28,640 nt of DNA, taken from positions 1 through 28,640 of the forward strand of contig JACQBB010000366.1 of assembly GCA_016194625.1 (NCBI GenBank), in the 5' to 3' direction. The stretch is from Elusimicrobiota bacterium. GTDB taxonomy: Bacteria; Elusimicrobiota; Elusimicrobia; UBA1565; UBA9628. Below the pieces are notes generated by a model, which was not told the origin of the DNA, did no database searches, and saw only the letters and a program-made list of their open reading frames with translations. Below are positions 7,321-15,458 of this stretch, in pieces. The translations under genes and the position numbers were made by a program. Numbering within the stretch: the stretch's first letter is position 1; every line of letters starts with the position of its first letter.

Positions 7321-8482
7321 CGTGGAACCGTTTGAAAAGGATGCCATCCAAGTCGATGGACGCCAGGATCCTCGCGATTTTCCGCGACGGACGGCGAGTG
7401 GTCGAGTAGGGAGAAATTCTGTGGGCCGCGAGGGTCTTCATCGCGGGGGACAGCGCGCGCCGAATGGCCGCCGAAATGGCCCCGAGACTTTCGGTGCAGT
7501 CGATGACCGACGGCGCCTTCAGACGTCCCTTTTGGCGGTCGCCGATATTCACCGTGGGGACGCCCAGGCTCGGCGCCTCGATCAGGCCGCTCGAGGAATT
7601 CCCAACGACGGCGTCGCAGTGCTTGAGTAGGCTGAGGTAGGCGAGCTGGCCGAGAGAAGGAAAAGCCTTCACTCGGGCGCGATTGTCGCGGACGAAGGCG
7701 TCGATTGCCTTGTTGATGCTCTGCCCTTCGGCGTCGGCGTTGGCGTAAGTTAAGACAATCGTTGCCGACGGGAAGCGCCGGAATGCGGTGAGGAGTCGGG
7801 AGAAATTGGTCAAGGCGTCTCCCGGGGACAAGGTTACGGGATGGTACGTCGACGCGAAAAGGGGCGAGCCGAGTCTGAGATCGAGCCTTTTCTCGAGTTC
7901 AGGCCTCGAGAGGAGCGGGAGCCTCCCTATGTTTTCGAGGCCGACTGCCCCGATTGTATAAACCCGGGAGGGTGATTCCCCGAGTTGTATGACGCGGCGG
8001 CGATAGTCTTCGGCCGCGACGAAATGGAGGTGCGCCATCTTTGTAATAGAGTGGCGGATCGCCTCGTCGATCAGTCCTTCGGTCAATTCGCCGCCGTGAA
8101 GATGCGCGATCGGGATGTTGGCGATCAACGCGGCCTGTGCCGCGGCGAACGACTCGTAACGGTCGCCGAGGATGACCACGATATCCGGACGGAGCTTGGC
8201 GAATGTCCGGCCGAAGCCGACGATGCCGTGGCTTAGGTACCGGGTTACGTCTTGGGGGGTTTCCCCATTGATTTTAAGGTCGATCCGCGCCGCGATGGGG
8301 AACCCGTCGGCGCATATCTGACGAACCGTCCCCCCGAATCGTTTTGAAAGATGCGTTCCCGTCACGGCAAGCTGCAGGGTCAGGCGTGGGGAATCTTGAA
8401 TCTCGCGCATTAGCCAGTACATGAGCCCGTACTCAGCGCGGGATCCGGTGACGACGCAGATTTTGCGGCGTTGACGCTTCAT
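7304..8482 (-). CDS. neuC: UDP-N-acetylglucosamine 2-epimerase (hydrolysing), NeuC/LegG type
   Basis: A 392-residue protein with the signatures of the hydrolysing UDP-GlcNAc 2-epimerase family: VTGSRAEYGL (11-20), ILGDRYE (104-110), HLHGGELTEG (127-136) and VGNSSSGLIEAP (293-304), where the SSS loop binds the phosphates. Such enzymes release the free 2-epimerised sugar (ManNAc for NeuC, 2,4-diacetamido-2,4,6-trideoxymannose for LegG) that NeuB condenses with PEP. With LegC and LegX nearby the LegG reaction is the better guess. The start at 8482 overlaps the NeuB stop by ATGA. Codon use is less GC-rich than in the rest of the cluster, and a decayed, GC-rich homologue survives at 5403-5615, so this copy appears to be a replacement. 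Confidence 0.88.
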   Translation of the reverse strand: MKRQRRKICVVTGSRAEYGLMYWLMREIQDSPRLTLQLAVTGTHLSKRFGGTVRQICADGFPIAARIDLKINGETPQDVTRYLSHGIVGFGRTFAKLRPDIVVILGDRYESFAAAQAALIANIPIAHLHGGELTEGLIDEAIRHSITKMAHLHFVAAEDYRRRVIQLGESPSRVYTIGAVGLENIGRLPLLSRPELEKRLDLRLGSPLFASTYHPVTLSPGDALTNFSRLLTAFRRFPSATIVLTYANADAEGQSINKAIDAFVRDNRARVKAFPSLGQLAYLSLLKHCDAVVGNSSSGLIEAPSLGVPTVNIGDRQKGRLKAPSVIDCTESLGAISAAIRRALSPAMKTLAAHRISPYSTTRRPSRKIARILASIDLDGILFKRFHDARPT

Positions 8483-9507
8483 TCGAGCGCGGCGCGCGAA
8501 ATCGCCACTCCCTTGGCAAGGTCGATTTTTAGGCGGCGGCCCACGATTGCATCGGCTTCGAAGGCGGGGAGACCTTCTTCCGGCCGCAGGATCGCGATAT
8601 CGCAAGCCGCTAGGGTGCTTCCTCGTTTCAGAGCGCGGGCGGCGGCGAGGCCGCGTCGGACGATCCTCTTATTCTTCTCTTCGCATGGAGCGGCGCGCTT
8701 GATTCCGTCACCGAGAGCCGAGGTCACGGCGCGGATTTGGCGGACCATCTCGCTGAAGGCTGCCGGTTCGAGTGATGCGGCGTGGTCGGGGCCCGGGAGC
8801 GTTCGGTCCAAGGTGATGTGCTTTTCGATGACCGCCGCTCCGCGCGCCGCGGCGGCCACGGAGACCTCTGTGCCGAGCGTGTGGTCGGAGTAGCCGACGG
8901 GCAGGCCCAGCGCGTCGCGCAGGGCGTCCATCGCGCGGAGGTTGACCTGGTCCGCCGGCGCGGGATACTCGGTCACGCAGTGCAGGACCGTCAGCGGCGC
9001 GCTCGAGACCGCGCGGATCCAGCCGACCGCGCGGCGCACCTCGTCCAGGTCGCACATGCCCGTGGACAGGATCATCGGCCAGCCCTTGCGGGCGACGTGC
9101 TCGACGAGCCTCTTGTTGGTGACCTCGCCGGAGGGGAGCTTGAACAGCGGCATCCCGAGCCGCTCGAGGAGGTCGGCGCTCGCCTCGTCGAACGGGGTGG
9201 AGAGGAACTCGATGCCGGTCGCGCGGGCGCGGGCCTGCAGGCGCCGGTGCGCGGCCTCGTCGAGCTCCAGCTTCGCGAGCATGGTCCTCTGGCCGTCGCG
9301 CACGCCGGCGGCCGCCTGGTAGGGGGCGAGCGCGGCGGCGTCGGTGGCCAGGCTGTCGGCCCGGAAGGTCTGGAACTTGACGGCGTCGGCGCCGGCCGCC
9401 TTCGCCGCGTCCACCAGGCGCTCGGCGAGCGCGAGGTCTCCGTTGTGGTTGACGCCGGCCTCGGCAATCACGAACACCCGGTCGGAGGTCGGGTTCGCCG
9501 CGGGCAT
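8479..9507 (-). CDS. neuB: Nonulosonic acid synthase, NeuB/LegI type (mosaic gene)
   Basis: A 342-residue sialic-acid-synthase family protein that condenses a hexose derivative with phosphoenolpyruvate in the cytoplasm. Visible motifs are IAEAGVNHNG (14-23), KLPSGEVTNK (123-132), LSTGMC (147-152), VGYSDHTLG (204-212), EKHIT (228-232) and GPDHAASLEP (239-248), followed by a SAF/antifreeze-like domain from about 280 to the end. The start ATG 9507 follows a GGGAGC ribosome-binding stretch 20 bp below the aminotransferase stop. Neu, Leg and Pse specificity cannot be separated by eye, but the neighbours favour legionaminic type. Third codon positions are almost all G/C in the first two thirds and clearly mixed after about residue 212 (near 8873), a sign of recombination inside the gene at the conserved SDHT motif. 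Confidence 0.88.
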   Translation of the reverse strand: MPAANPTSDRVFVIAEAGVNHNGDLALAERLVDAAKAAGADAVKFQTFRADSLATDAAALAPYQAAAGVRDGQRTMLAKLELDEAAHRRLQARARATGIEFLSTPFDEASADLLERLGMPLFKLPSGEVTNKRLVEHVARKGWPMILSTGMCDLDEVRRAVGWIRAVSSAPLTVLHCVTEYPAPADQVNLRAMDALRDALGLPVGYSDHTLGTEVSVAAAARGAAVIEKHITLDRTLPGPDHAASLEPAAFSEMVRQIRAVTSALGDGIKRAAPCEEKNKRIVRRGLAAARALKRGSTLAACDIAILRPEEGLPAFEADAIVGRRLKIDLAKGVAISRAALE

Positions 9508-9527
9508 GTGGCTCCCGTCCCCCGCGC

Positions 9528-10664
9528 TCAGCGAGGTCCCGCCGCCGGCGCGGCGTAGAAGTCGCGGATCGAGGCGGCCACCCACTCGAGCTGTTCGCGC
9601 GTGAGCTCGGGGTACACGGGCAGGCTCAGGATGCGCGTCGCCTGGGCCTCGCTGACCGGGAAGCTGCCGAGCGGCTTGCCGAGCGGCTTGGCGGCGTCCT
9701 GCACGTGGATCGGCTGGGGGTAGTGGATCGCGGTGTCGATCCCGCGCGCGGCCAGGAAGGCCTTCAGCTCGTCGCGGCGCTCGGCCTGGACGATGAAGGT
9801 GTGGTACACGGCCTTCTCGTTCGGGCGGTCCTGCGGGACGCGCAGGCCGGCGATCCCGGCGAGCGCCTTCTGATAGAACGCGGCGTTGCGGCGGCGCCCC
9901 TCGGTCCACGCGTCCAGGTGCTTGAGCTTGACCAGCAGCATCGCGGCCTGGACGGTGTCGAGGCGCGAGTTCGAGCTCCACACCGTGCAGTTCTCGCGCG
10001 TCTTGAGCCCCAGGTTGCGCATCAGGACGATCTTGTCGCGCAGGACGGGGTCGTCGGTGACCGCCGCGCCGCCGTCGCCGCAGGCGTTCAGCGTCTTGAG
10101 CGGATGGAGGCTGAAGCAGCCGACCGCGCCGAAGGAGCCGACCGGGCGGCCGTCCCACTCGGCGAGCACGGCCTGCGCGCAGTCCTCGACGACGGGGATG
10201 CCGCGCGTCTTCGCGATCCGCATGATCGCGCCCATGTCGGCGGGGCGGCCGGTCAGGTGGACGGGGACGATGGCCTTCGTGCGCGGCGTGATCGCGCGCT
10301 CCAGGGCCGCCGGGTCCATGTTGTAGTCGTCGCGCACGTCCGTGAGCACCGGCGTCGCGCCCAGGACGGCGGCGCACGACGCGCTGGCGACGAACGAGTT
10401 GGCGGCGGTGATCACCTCGTCGCCGGGGCCGACGCCGAGCGCGCGCAGGGCCAGGATCAGCGCGTCGGTGCCGGAGTTCAGGCCGACGGCGAACTTGGTC
10501 CCGCAGCGGGCGGCGAGGGCCTCCTCGAAGCGGACGACCTCCTCGCCCAGGATGAACTGGCCGCGGTCGATGACGGCGCCGACGGCGGCCAGGAGCTCGG
10601 CCTTCAGCGGCTTGTGCTGGAGGGCGATGTCGACGTACGGGACCTTCACCGCGGTGGCGCTCAT
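9528..10664 (-). CDS. DegT/DnrJ/EryC1/StrS aminotransferase
   Basis: A 378-residue PLP aminotransferase of the sugar-nucleotide class. It has GLNSGTDALILAL (61-73), VVEDCAQAV (158-166) and the PLP lysine Lys190 in FSLHPLKTLNACGDGG. Start 10664 is fixed by a TGATG overlap with the E1 beta stop. The HPLK form of the lysine motif is shared with the aminotransferase at 23661-24785, so the two are likely paralogues, both distinct from the GNKI-type LegC enzyme. FdtB/QdtB-like 3-aminotransferases are the closest family I can name, with low certainty. Tight coupling to E1 alpha/beta suggests it acts on a keto sugar produced in the same pathway, or before NeuB. No membrane segment or signal peptide. 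Confidence 0.82.
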   Translation of the reverse strand: MSATAVKVPYVDIALQHKPLKAELLAAVGAVIDRGQFILGEEVVRFEEALAARCGTKFAVGLNSGTDALILALRALGVGPGDEVITAANSFVASASCAAVLGATPVLTDVRDDYNMDPAALERAITPRTKAIVPVHLTGRPADMGAIMRIAKTRGIPVVEDCAQAVLAEWDGRPVGSFGAVGCFSLHPLKTLNACGDGGAAVTDDPVLRDKIVLMRNLGLKTRENCTVWSSNSRLDTVQAAMLLVKLKHLDAWTEGRRRNAAFYQKALAGIAGLRVPQDRPNEKAVYHTFIVQAERRDELKAFLAARGIDTAIHYPQPIHVQDAAKPLGKPLGSFPVSEAQATRILSLPVYPELTREQLEWVAASIRDFYAAPAAGPR

Positions 10665-11710
10665 CAGAAGGGCCCCGTGAACGAGGCGTCGGGGATGTCC
10701 AGCTTCTCCGGCAGGGGGCGGGGCTTGAACGGGCGGCCGACTTGGCGCGCGGCGGCGGCGGCGATGTCGTTGGCGTGCGGGTAGCAGTGCTTCGCCAGGC
10801 CGGGCGTGGACGGGATCGGGCAGTCGGGCAGGGTCAGGCGCGCCGGCGCGGCCTTCAGCGCGTCGAACGCGTGCTCGCTCGCCAGCGCCAGGATCTCGGC
10901 GGAGATGCCGGCCAGCGCCCAGCCGGTGTCGGCCATCACCAGGCGGCCGGTCTTGCGGACCGAGGCGAGCAGGGTGTCGCGGTCGAGCGGGCGCACGGAG
11001 CGCAGGTCGATGACCTCGGCGGAGATGCCGTCCTCGGCCAGGTACTCGGCGGCGCGGATGCACTCGAGCGTCATGTACGAGACGCCGACGAGGGTCACGT
11101 CGGTCCCCGCCCGCACGACGCGCGCCTTCCCGATCGGCTCGCGGGTGACGCCGGTCGGAACGGGGCCCTTCACGTTGTGGAGCCAACGGTGCTCGATGAA
11201 GATGACGGGGTTGTCATCCTCGATCGCGGAGACCAGCAGGCCCTTGGCGTCGGCGGCGGTCGCCGGCATCACGACCTTCAGGCCGGGGATGTGGGCGAAC
11301 CAGGACTGCAGGCTCTGCGAGTGCTGGGTGCCCTGGCCCCAGCCGCGGCCGACGAGCAGGCGGATGGTCAGCGGCACGCGCGCCTTCGCGCCGAACATGT
11401 AGTGCCACTTTGCGGCCTGGTTGACGATCTGCTCCATGGCCAGCACGGCGAAGTCCATGCGCTGGTGGACCATCACCGGGCGCATCCCGACGAGGGCGGA
11501 GCCGACGGCCACGCCGGTCATCCCGTTCTCGGCGGTCGGCATATCCATCACGCGCTCGGCGCCGTACTTCTCCTGGAGGCCGAGCGTGGTGCCGAAGATG
11601 CCCTTCGGGTCGGGGACGCCCAGGCCCATCAGGTACACCGACGGGTCCTTGGCCAGGCAGAGGTCGAGCGCCTCGTGGATCGCCTGCGCGTAGCGGATCT
11701 CGCGGGTCAT
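10664..11710 (-). CDS. TPP-dependent 2-oxoacid dehydrogenase E1 beta-type subunit
   Basis: A 348-residue homologue of the pyruvate/acetoin dehydrogenase E1 beta subunit (transketolase pyrimidine-binding plus C-terminal domain). PTAENGMTGVAVGSAL (58-73) holds the glutamate (Glu61) that activates the TPP aminopyrimidine; GGRGWGQG-like GRGWGQGTQHSQS and VIDLRSVRPLD are typical of the family. It starts at 11710 with an ATGA overlap with E1 alpha, so the two form one heterotetrameric enzyme. No E2 (lipoyl acyltransferase) or E3 gene follows; instead a sugar aminotransferase does. In avilamycin clusters an E1-like pair (AviB1/AviB2) is linked to the two-carbon branch of a deoxysugar, so decarboxylation of pyruvate and acyl transfer to a keto sugar is a plausible role. 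A degradative dehydrogenase is less likely here. Confidence 0.82.
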   Translation of the reverse strand: MTREIRYAQAIHEALDLCLAKDPSVYLMGLGVPDPKGIFGTTLGLQEKYGAERVMDMPTAENGMTGVAVGSALVGMRPVMVHQRMDFAVLAMEQIVNQAAKWHYMFGAKARVPLTIRLLVGRGWGQGTQHSQSLQSWFAHIPGLKVVMPATAADAKGLLVSAIEDDNPVIFIEHRWLHNVKGPVPTGVTREPIGKARVVRAGTDVTLVGVSYMTLECIRAAEYLAEDGISAEVIDLRSVRPLDRDTLLASVRKTGRLVMADTGWALAGISAEILALASEHAFDALKAAPARLTLPDCPIPSTPGLAKHCYPHANDIAAAAARQVGRPFKPRPLPEKLDIPDASFTGPF

Positions 11711-12723
11711 GCCGGCACCCCCGTCCGCTCGGCGCCCTTCGGCGCCGGGGTCTGCGCGTACACGTCGGTGAGCAGTTCGGAGGCGTCCGGGTAAGGGCGG
11801 GACTTGGCCCACGCGAACGCGGCGTCGATCTCGGTCTTGAACTCGGCGAGCAGGGCTTCCTTCTCCCCGGCGGCGAGCGCCTTGGCCGCGCGCAGGGTCT
11901 TCTCCGAGCGGGCCAGGGGGTCGCGCTTCTTCCATTTGAGGAACTCGGCCTCGGTGCGGTAGCCGATGTCGTTGTCGTAGTTCGGGCCGCAGTGCTCGCG
12001 CCAGCGGTAGGTGTCCAGCTCCAGGAAGACGGGGCCGGCGCCGGAGCGCGCGTGCGCCGCGGCCTTCTCGGCGAGCGCCTTGGTCGCCAGCACGTCGTTG
12101 CCGTCGCCCTTGAGCGCCTTCATCCCGTGGGCGGCCGCCAGCGCGGACAGCGGGCGCTTCGGCTGGCGCACCGACAGGGGGGAGTACACGGAATAGAGGT
12201 TGTTCTCGCAGACGAACACGACCGGGAGCTTCTTCAGCGCGGCGAAGTTCATCGCCTCGTGGAAGACGCCCTCCTCGGTGGAGCCCTCGCCGAAGAACGC
12301 GGCGACGACGCGCTTCTCGCCCTTCATCCGCACGCCGAAGGCCACGCCGGTGGCGATCGCGATGGTGCTGCCGACGATCGGGGTGGCGCCCAGGAAGCCG
12401 ACCCTGGTGTCGATCAGGTGCATCGAGCCGCCCTTGCCGACGCTGCAGCCGTCCGCGCGGCCGTAGAACTCGGCGATCATGGACCGGAGGTCGCCGCCCT
12501 TGCCCAGGTAGTGGGCGTGCGAGCGGTGGGTGCTCATCGCGTAGTCGTCGGGCCGCAGGCCGGCGTAGACGCCGACCGCGGGGCTCTCCTGGCCGATGCT
12601 GAGGTGCACGGGACAGCGCATCTCCTGCTCGGAGTAGCGGTCCGCGATCGCCTCCTCGATGGCCCGGATGCGGAGCATCCGGCGGTAGAGGTCCTTGAGC
12701 AGGGCGGTGGTCTTGGGAGGCAT
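11707..12723 (-). CDS. TPP-dependent 2-oxoacid dehydrogenase E1 alpha-type subunit
   Basis: A 338-residue homologue of the E1 alpha subunit of pyruvate, acetoin and branched-chain dehydrogenases. It shows RMLRIRAIEE near the N-terminus, HLSIGQESPAVG (40-51), STHRSHAHYL (64-73), KGGSMHL (97-103) and the TPP/Mg motif FFGEGSTEEG...CENN (143-175), with GEG where GDG is usual. The start at 12723 is preferred to an in-frame ATG at 12741 because a TAAAAT box lies between them at 12732-12737; a promoter there would make the 12723 ATG nearly leaderless. It overlaps the E1 beta ATG by 4 bp. It heads the transcription unit that continues through neuB to the nonulosonate genes. Confidence 0.82.
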   Translation of the reverse strand: MPPKTTALLKDLYRRMLRIRAIEEAIADRYSEQEMRCPVHLSIGQESPAVGVYAGLRPDDYAMSTHRSHAHYLGKGGDLRSMIAEFYGRADGCSVGKGGSMHLIDTRVGFLGATPIVGSTIAIATGVAFGVRMKGEKRVVAAFFGEGSTEEGVFHEAMNFAALKKLPVVFVCENNLYSVYSPLSVRQPKRPLSALAAAHGMKALKGDGNDVLATKALAEKAAAHARSGAGPVFLELDTYRWREHCGPNYDNDIGYRTEAEFLKWKKRDPLARSEKTLRAAKALAAGEKEALLAEFKTEIDAAFAWAKSRPYPDASELLTDVYAQTPAPKGAERTGVPA

Positions 12724-12731
12724 CTGACGCG

Positions 12732-12737
12732 ATTTTA
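12732..12737 (-). promoter_or_regulatory. Candidate -10 box (TAAAAT) for the E1-neuB unit
   Basis: TAAAAT within GATAAAATCG on the minus strand, 8 bp before ATG 12723 and just below the end of the broken ABC gene. The spacing predicts a transcript starting at or a few bases before the ATG. No Shine-Dalgarno sequence precedes that ATG. Confidence 0.45.
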
Positions 12738-12773
12738 TCATTTCTTCCGGCCGAAACGAGGACGGCGGAGAGG

Positions 12774-14406
12774 TCAGGATGCCGACCCGGGATCGGACAT
12801 CAGGCGTCCGAAATGGGGATTCCGGGCGAGCAGTTCGTCATAAGTCCCCGAGTCGACCACGCGGCCTTTTTCCATCACCAGGATGCGGTCGCAGCGCCGC
12901 ACGGTCGAGTGACGGTGCGCGATGACGACCACGTTCGCCGACCCCGGAGTCGTATCCCCCCGGCAGAGCCCGGACCAGCTCGTCGATGCGGGCGAGACGC
13001 GCGGCCCGCTCGATGCGCTCCCGGTCCACATGCTCCGGCCACGCGCCGAAAGCGATGTTGTCGGCGACGCTCCCGTCCAGGAGGAACACCGATTGGGGGA
13101 CGTAGGCGACCAGCCTGCGCCAGCGCGACAGCAGCGCGGGGGTCAGCGGCGCGCCGCCGACGCGGATCTCGCCGCGGTCCGGGGCCAGCAGGCCGAGCAG
13201 GAGGTCCACGAGCGTGGACTTCCCGGCACCGGAACTGCCGACCAGCGCGACGAACTCGTTCTTGGCGATCGTGAGGTCGAAACCGTCGAACACCGGCTCG
13301 GCCTGGTCCGGGTATCGGAACGAGACGCCGCGGAACTCGACGCCGGATTCGAAGGGCAGGGGAGGGGCGGGCGGCGGCGCCGCCGGGAGCCCGTCGGACT
13401 CGGCCAGGCGGGCGACGACGTTGTCGAAGACGGCGCGCTGCTGGCGCATCTGCGACACCGCGCCGGCGAACTTCATCAGCGACGGGAGCAGGCGGTAGCC
13501 GGCCACCACGTACAGGGACAGCAGGGGAACGATGCGCGTCAGGTCCATCCCGCGCCGGATGTGGAACAGCCCCAGGCCGATGATGAAGCTGGCGGTGACG
13601 GCCTGGACGAAGTAGGTCGGCAAGGTCTGAAGGATGTTGGTCCGGGTATAGGCCGACGCCATCGCGCGCGCGTGCGGCTCGAAGGCCCGGCAGAAGAACT
13701 CCTCGGTCTCGGTCGCCTTGATCTCCTTGACGGCGCCCAGCGTCTCCAGGCAGTAGGCGAAGCGGCGGCTGTTGGCGTCGTCGCTGGCCTGGCCCAGCTC
13801 GAAGACCTTGCGGCGGATCACGAAGTATGCCGCGGCGACGATGGCGCCCAGGCCCAGCACGATGCTCAGGCCGGTCCGCAGGTCCACCCAGAGGATGAGC
13901 AGGGTCAGCGCCGCCAGCGTGAAGCTCTCGGAGAGGGCGGTCATCCACGACTGCAGCACGGTGTTGGCCACCATGTCCGACTGGACCAGGACGTCCTTGG
14001 CGATCTTGGCGGAGTGGTTGGCGATGAAGAACGGATACGGCTTGCGCATGTAGTGCCGCAGGAGGCGCGAGGCCAGCGTGTCCATGTGGCCGACGGCGAA
14101 GCGCGTGACGAGGGCGTTCTTGGCGAACACGTAGGCGTTGGCGAACACGAACGCCGCGATCGCTCCGATCCCGATCCAGAAGATGAACGCGCGGACGTCG
14201 GCGAAGCCTCCGAGCTGGTAGGCGCGGCGCAGGAGGGGCTGGGTCTCGACGAGGTCCGGGTGGCCGAGGAGGGAGAGGAACGGGAATATCGTGGTCACCC
14301 CGATCAGCTCGACCAGGCCGCCGAACAGGGCGAAGAGCATCACGCCGGCGAACCGTTTGCGGCTGCCTTTGATGACGTGGCGGACGATCTGCAGGGACAT
14401 GTTCAT
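12774..14406 (-). pseudogene. ABC-type flippase/exporter (MsbA/PglK-like), ATPase domain broken by internal deletion
   Basis: The frame from ATG 14406 (ATGA overlap with the upstream SDR) encodes a half-size ABC exporter. Hydrophobic helices span about 20-320, followed by a nucleotide-binding domain with Walker A GSSGAGKS (390-397) and Q-loop YVPQ (435-438). After [11 protein letters not shown] (about 483-493, near 12931) the frame leaves the family. The next recognisable family sequence, [12 protein letters not shown] with the H-loop and the normal C-terminus ending at 12774, follows immediately in another frame. The LSGGQ signature, Walker B and D-loop, some 60 residues, are absent. Without them ATP hydrolysis is impossible. 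The intact gene would move a lipid-linked glycan across the inner membrane. A misassembly could give the same picture. Confidence 0.82.
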
Positions 14407-15455
14407 GCGCGCGCCTCGGCCCTCGCGGCCAGCGACCTCAGGCCGCGCTTCGCGGCGCGCAGCGGCGTGCGCGCGGCGTCTGCCGCGCGCCAGGCCGCGC
14501 GCCGCCAGAACGGCGTCGTCCGGCCGGCGAGGGCGTCCGCTTCGCCGCGTTCGCCGCGCGGGGCGATCCGCCGCGCGTCGCGGCGGGCCCAATCCCAGGT
14601 CCGGGACAGCGTCGCTTCCAGCGGCGTCCGCGTCCCGCCCAAGACGGACGCGGCGAGCGCTCCGGAGGCGACGAGGTCGTGCGTCAGCCAGGGCAGGCCC
14701 AGCCACGGGGTCTCGGCCGCCGCCGTCGGCGGGAGGGCGAGCGTCTCCGCGCGGCCCCCGCAGGCCGCGGCCGCGGCGCGCACGAACCCGAGCGGGTCGA
14801 CGGCGTCCGGGCCGGCGAGGTCCAGGGCGAGCCCGGCGGCGCGCGGCCGCTCGACTGCGCGCAGGAGAGCGTCGACCAGGTCTCCGACCCACAGGGGGCA
14901 GAGCCGCCGGCCGTCCGTCCCGGGGCGCACGAGGACCGGCGTGCCGGCCGCGGCGCGGCGGAGGGCGTGCAGGGCTTGTTCCGCGCCCCAGGGGCCGGTG
15001 ACGGCTTGCGGTCTGAGCGAGATCGCCGGGCGGCCCGGGCGCGAGGACGCCAGGACGAGGTCCTCGGCGGCGCGCTTCGAGCCGCCGTAGGAGTCGTCCG
15101 CGTCGACGCGCGGCGCGGACTCGTCATAGGGGGCGGGCGGAGGCACGCGATAGACGCTGGAGGTGGAGACGAACGCGTACGAGGAGAACCTCCCGCGCCG
15201 CGCGAGCACGGGCGCGACGTCGTCGGGGCCGTAGGCGGACAGGTCGAAGACGGCGTCGAGCGGCCGGACGAGGAAGCGGTCCAGCGCGGACGGGTCGCGG
15301 CGGTCGCCCAGGACCCGGACGACGCTCCGCGGGAAATGCGCGGGCTCCCGGGAGACCCCGCGGTGAAGGATCGCGACCTCGTCGCCGCGCTCGAGCAGGG
15401 CGCGGACCAGGTGGACCCCGATGAAGCGCGTGCCGCCGAGGACGCCGACGCGCAT
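14403..15455 (-). CDS. NAD-dependent epimerase/dehydratase (extended SDR)
   Basis: A 350-residue extended SDR. The dinucleotide-binding motif is GVLGGTRFIG (4-13; GGTRFIG rather than GGAGFIG), a serine-rich strand VSTSSVY (96-102) carries the catalytic Ser, and YGGSK (123-127) gives the Tyr-Lys pair. The GGTRFIG form occurs in NAD-epimerases of mRNA-binding/CsbA-like and sugar-reductase relatives. The C-terminal 70 residues are rich in Arg and Ala with no family feature I recognise. It starts 3 bp after the radical SAM stop and ends overlapping the ABC gene. It probably modifies a sugar nucleotide (epimerisation or keto reduction), with the substrate unknown. Confidence 0.72.
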   Translation of the reverse strand: MRVGVLGGTRFIGVHLVRALLERGDEVAILHRGVSREPAHFPRSVVRVLGDRRDPSALDRFLVRPLDAVFDLSAYGPDDVAPVLARRGRFSSYAFVSTSSVYRVPPPAPYDESAPRVDADDSYGGSKRAAEDLVLASSRPGRPAISLRPQAVTGPWGAEQALHALRRAAAGTPVLVRPGTDGRRLCPLWVGDLVDALLRAVERPRAAGLALDLAGPDAVDPLGFVRAAAAACGGRAETLALPPTAAAETPWLGLPWLTHDLVASGALAASVLGGTRTPLEATLSRTWDWARRDARRIAPRGERGEADALAGRTTPFWRRAAWRAADAARTPLRAAKRGLRSLAARAEARA

Positions 15456-15458
15456 CGG

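Larger units (their letters stand above)
5759..8875. other. Lower-GC cassette: 3' neuB, neuC, formyltransferase, PIG-L
   Basis: From about 8.87 kb down to 5.76 kb the sequence is visibly poorer in G+C, with A/T common at third codon positions, while both flanks are extremely GC-rich. The right edge falls inside the neuB reading frame without disturbing it. The left edge falls next to a GC-rich remnant of another neuC. No transposase, integrase, tRNA or inverted repeat is seen at either edge, so homologous exchange at neuB plus a non-homologous or weakly homologous join near neuC is more likely than an insertion element. The GC difference is judged by eye. Confidence 0.6.

Noticed and set aside
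5759..8875. Insertion sequence or prophage as the carrier of the lower-GC cassette
   Set aside because: No transposase, integrase, terminal inverted repeat or target duplication is visible at either edge.
10664..12723. Housekeeping pyruvate dehydrogenase operon
   Set aside because: No E2 or E3 gene, and both subunits are tightly embedded among sugar aminotransferase and neuB genes.
12724..12741. Longer E1 alpha start at ATG 12741
   Set aside because: The extra six residues lie across a TAAAAT box and match no family sequence; the start at 12723 fits the promoter layout seen elsewhere in the window.
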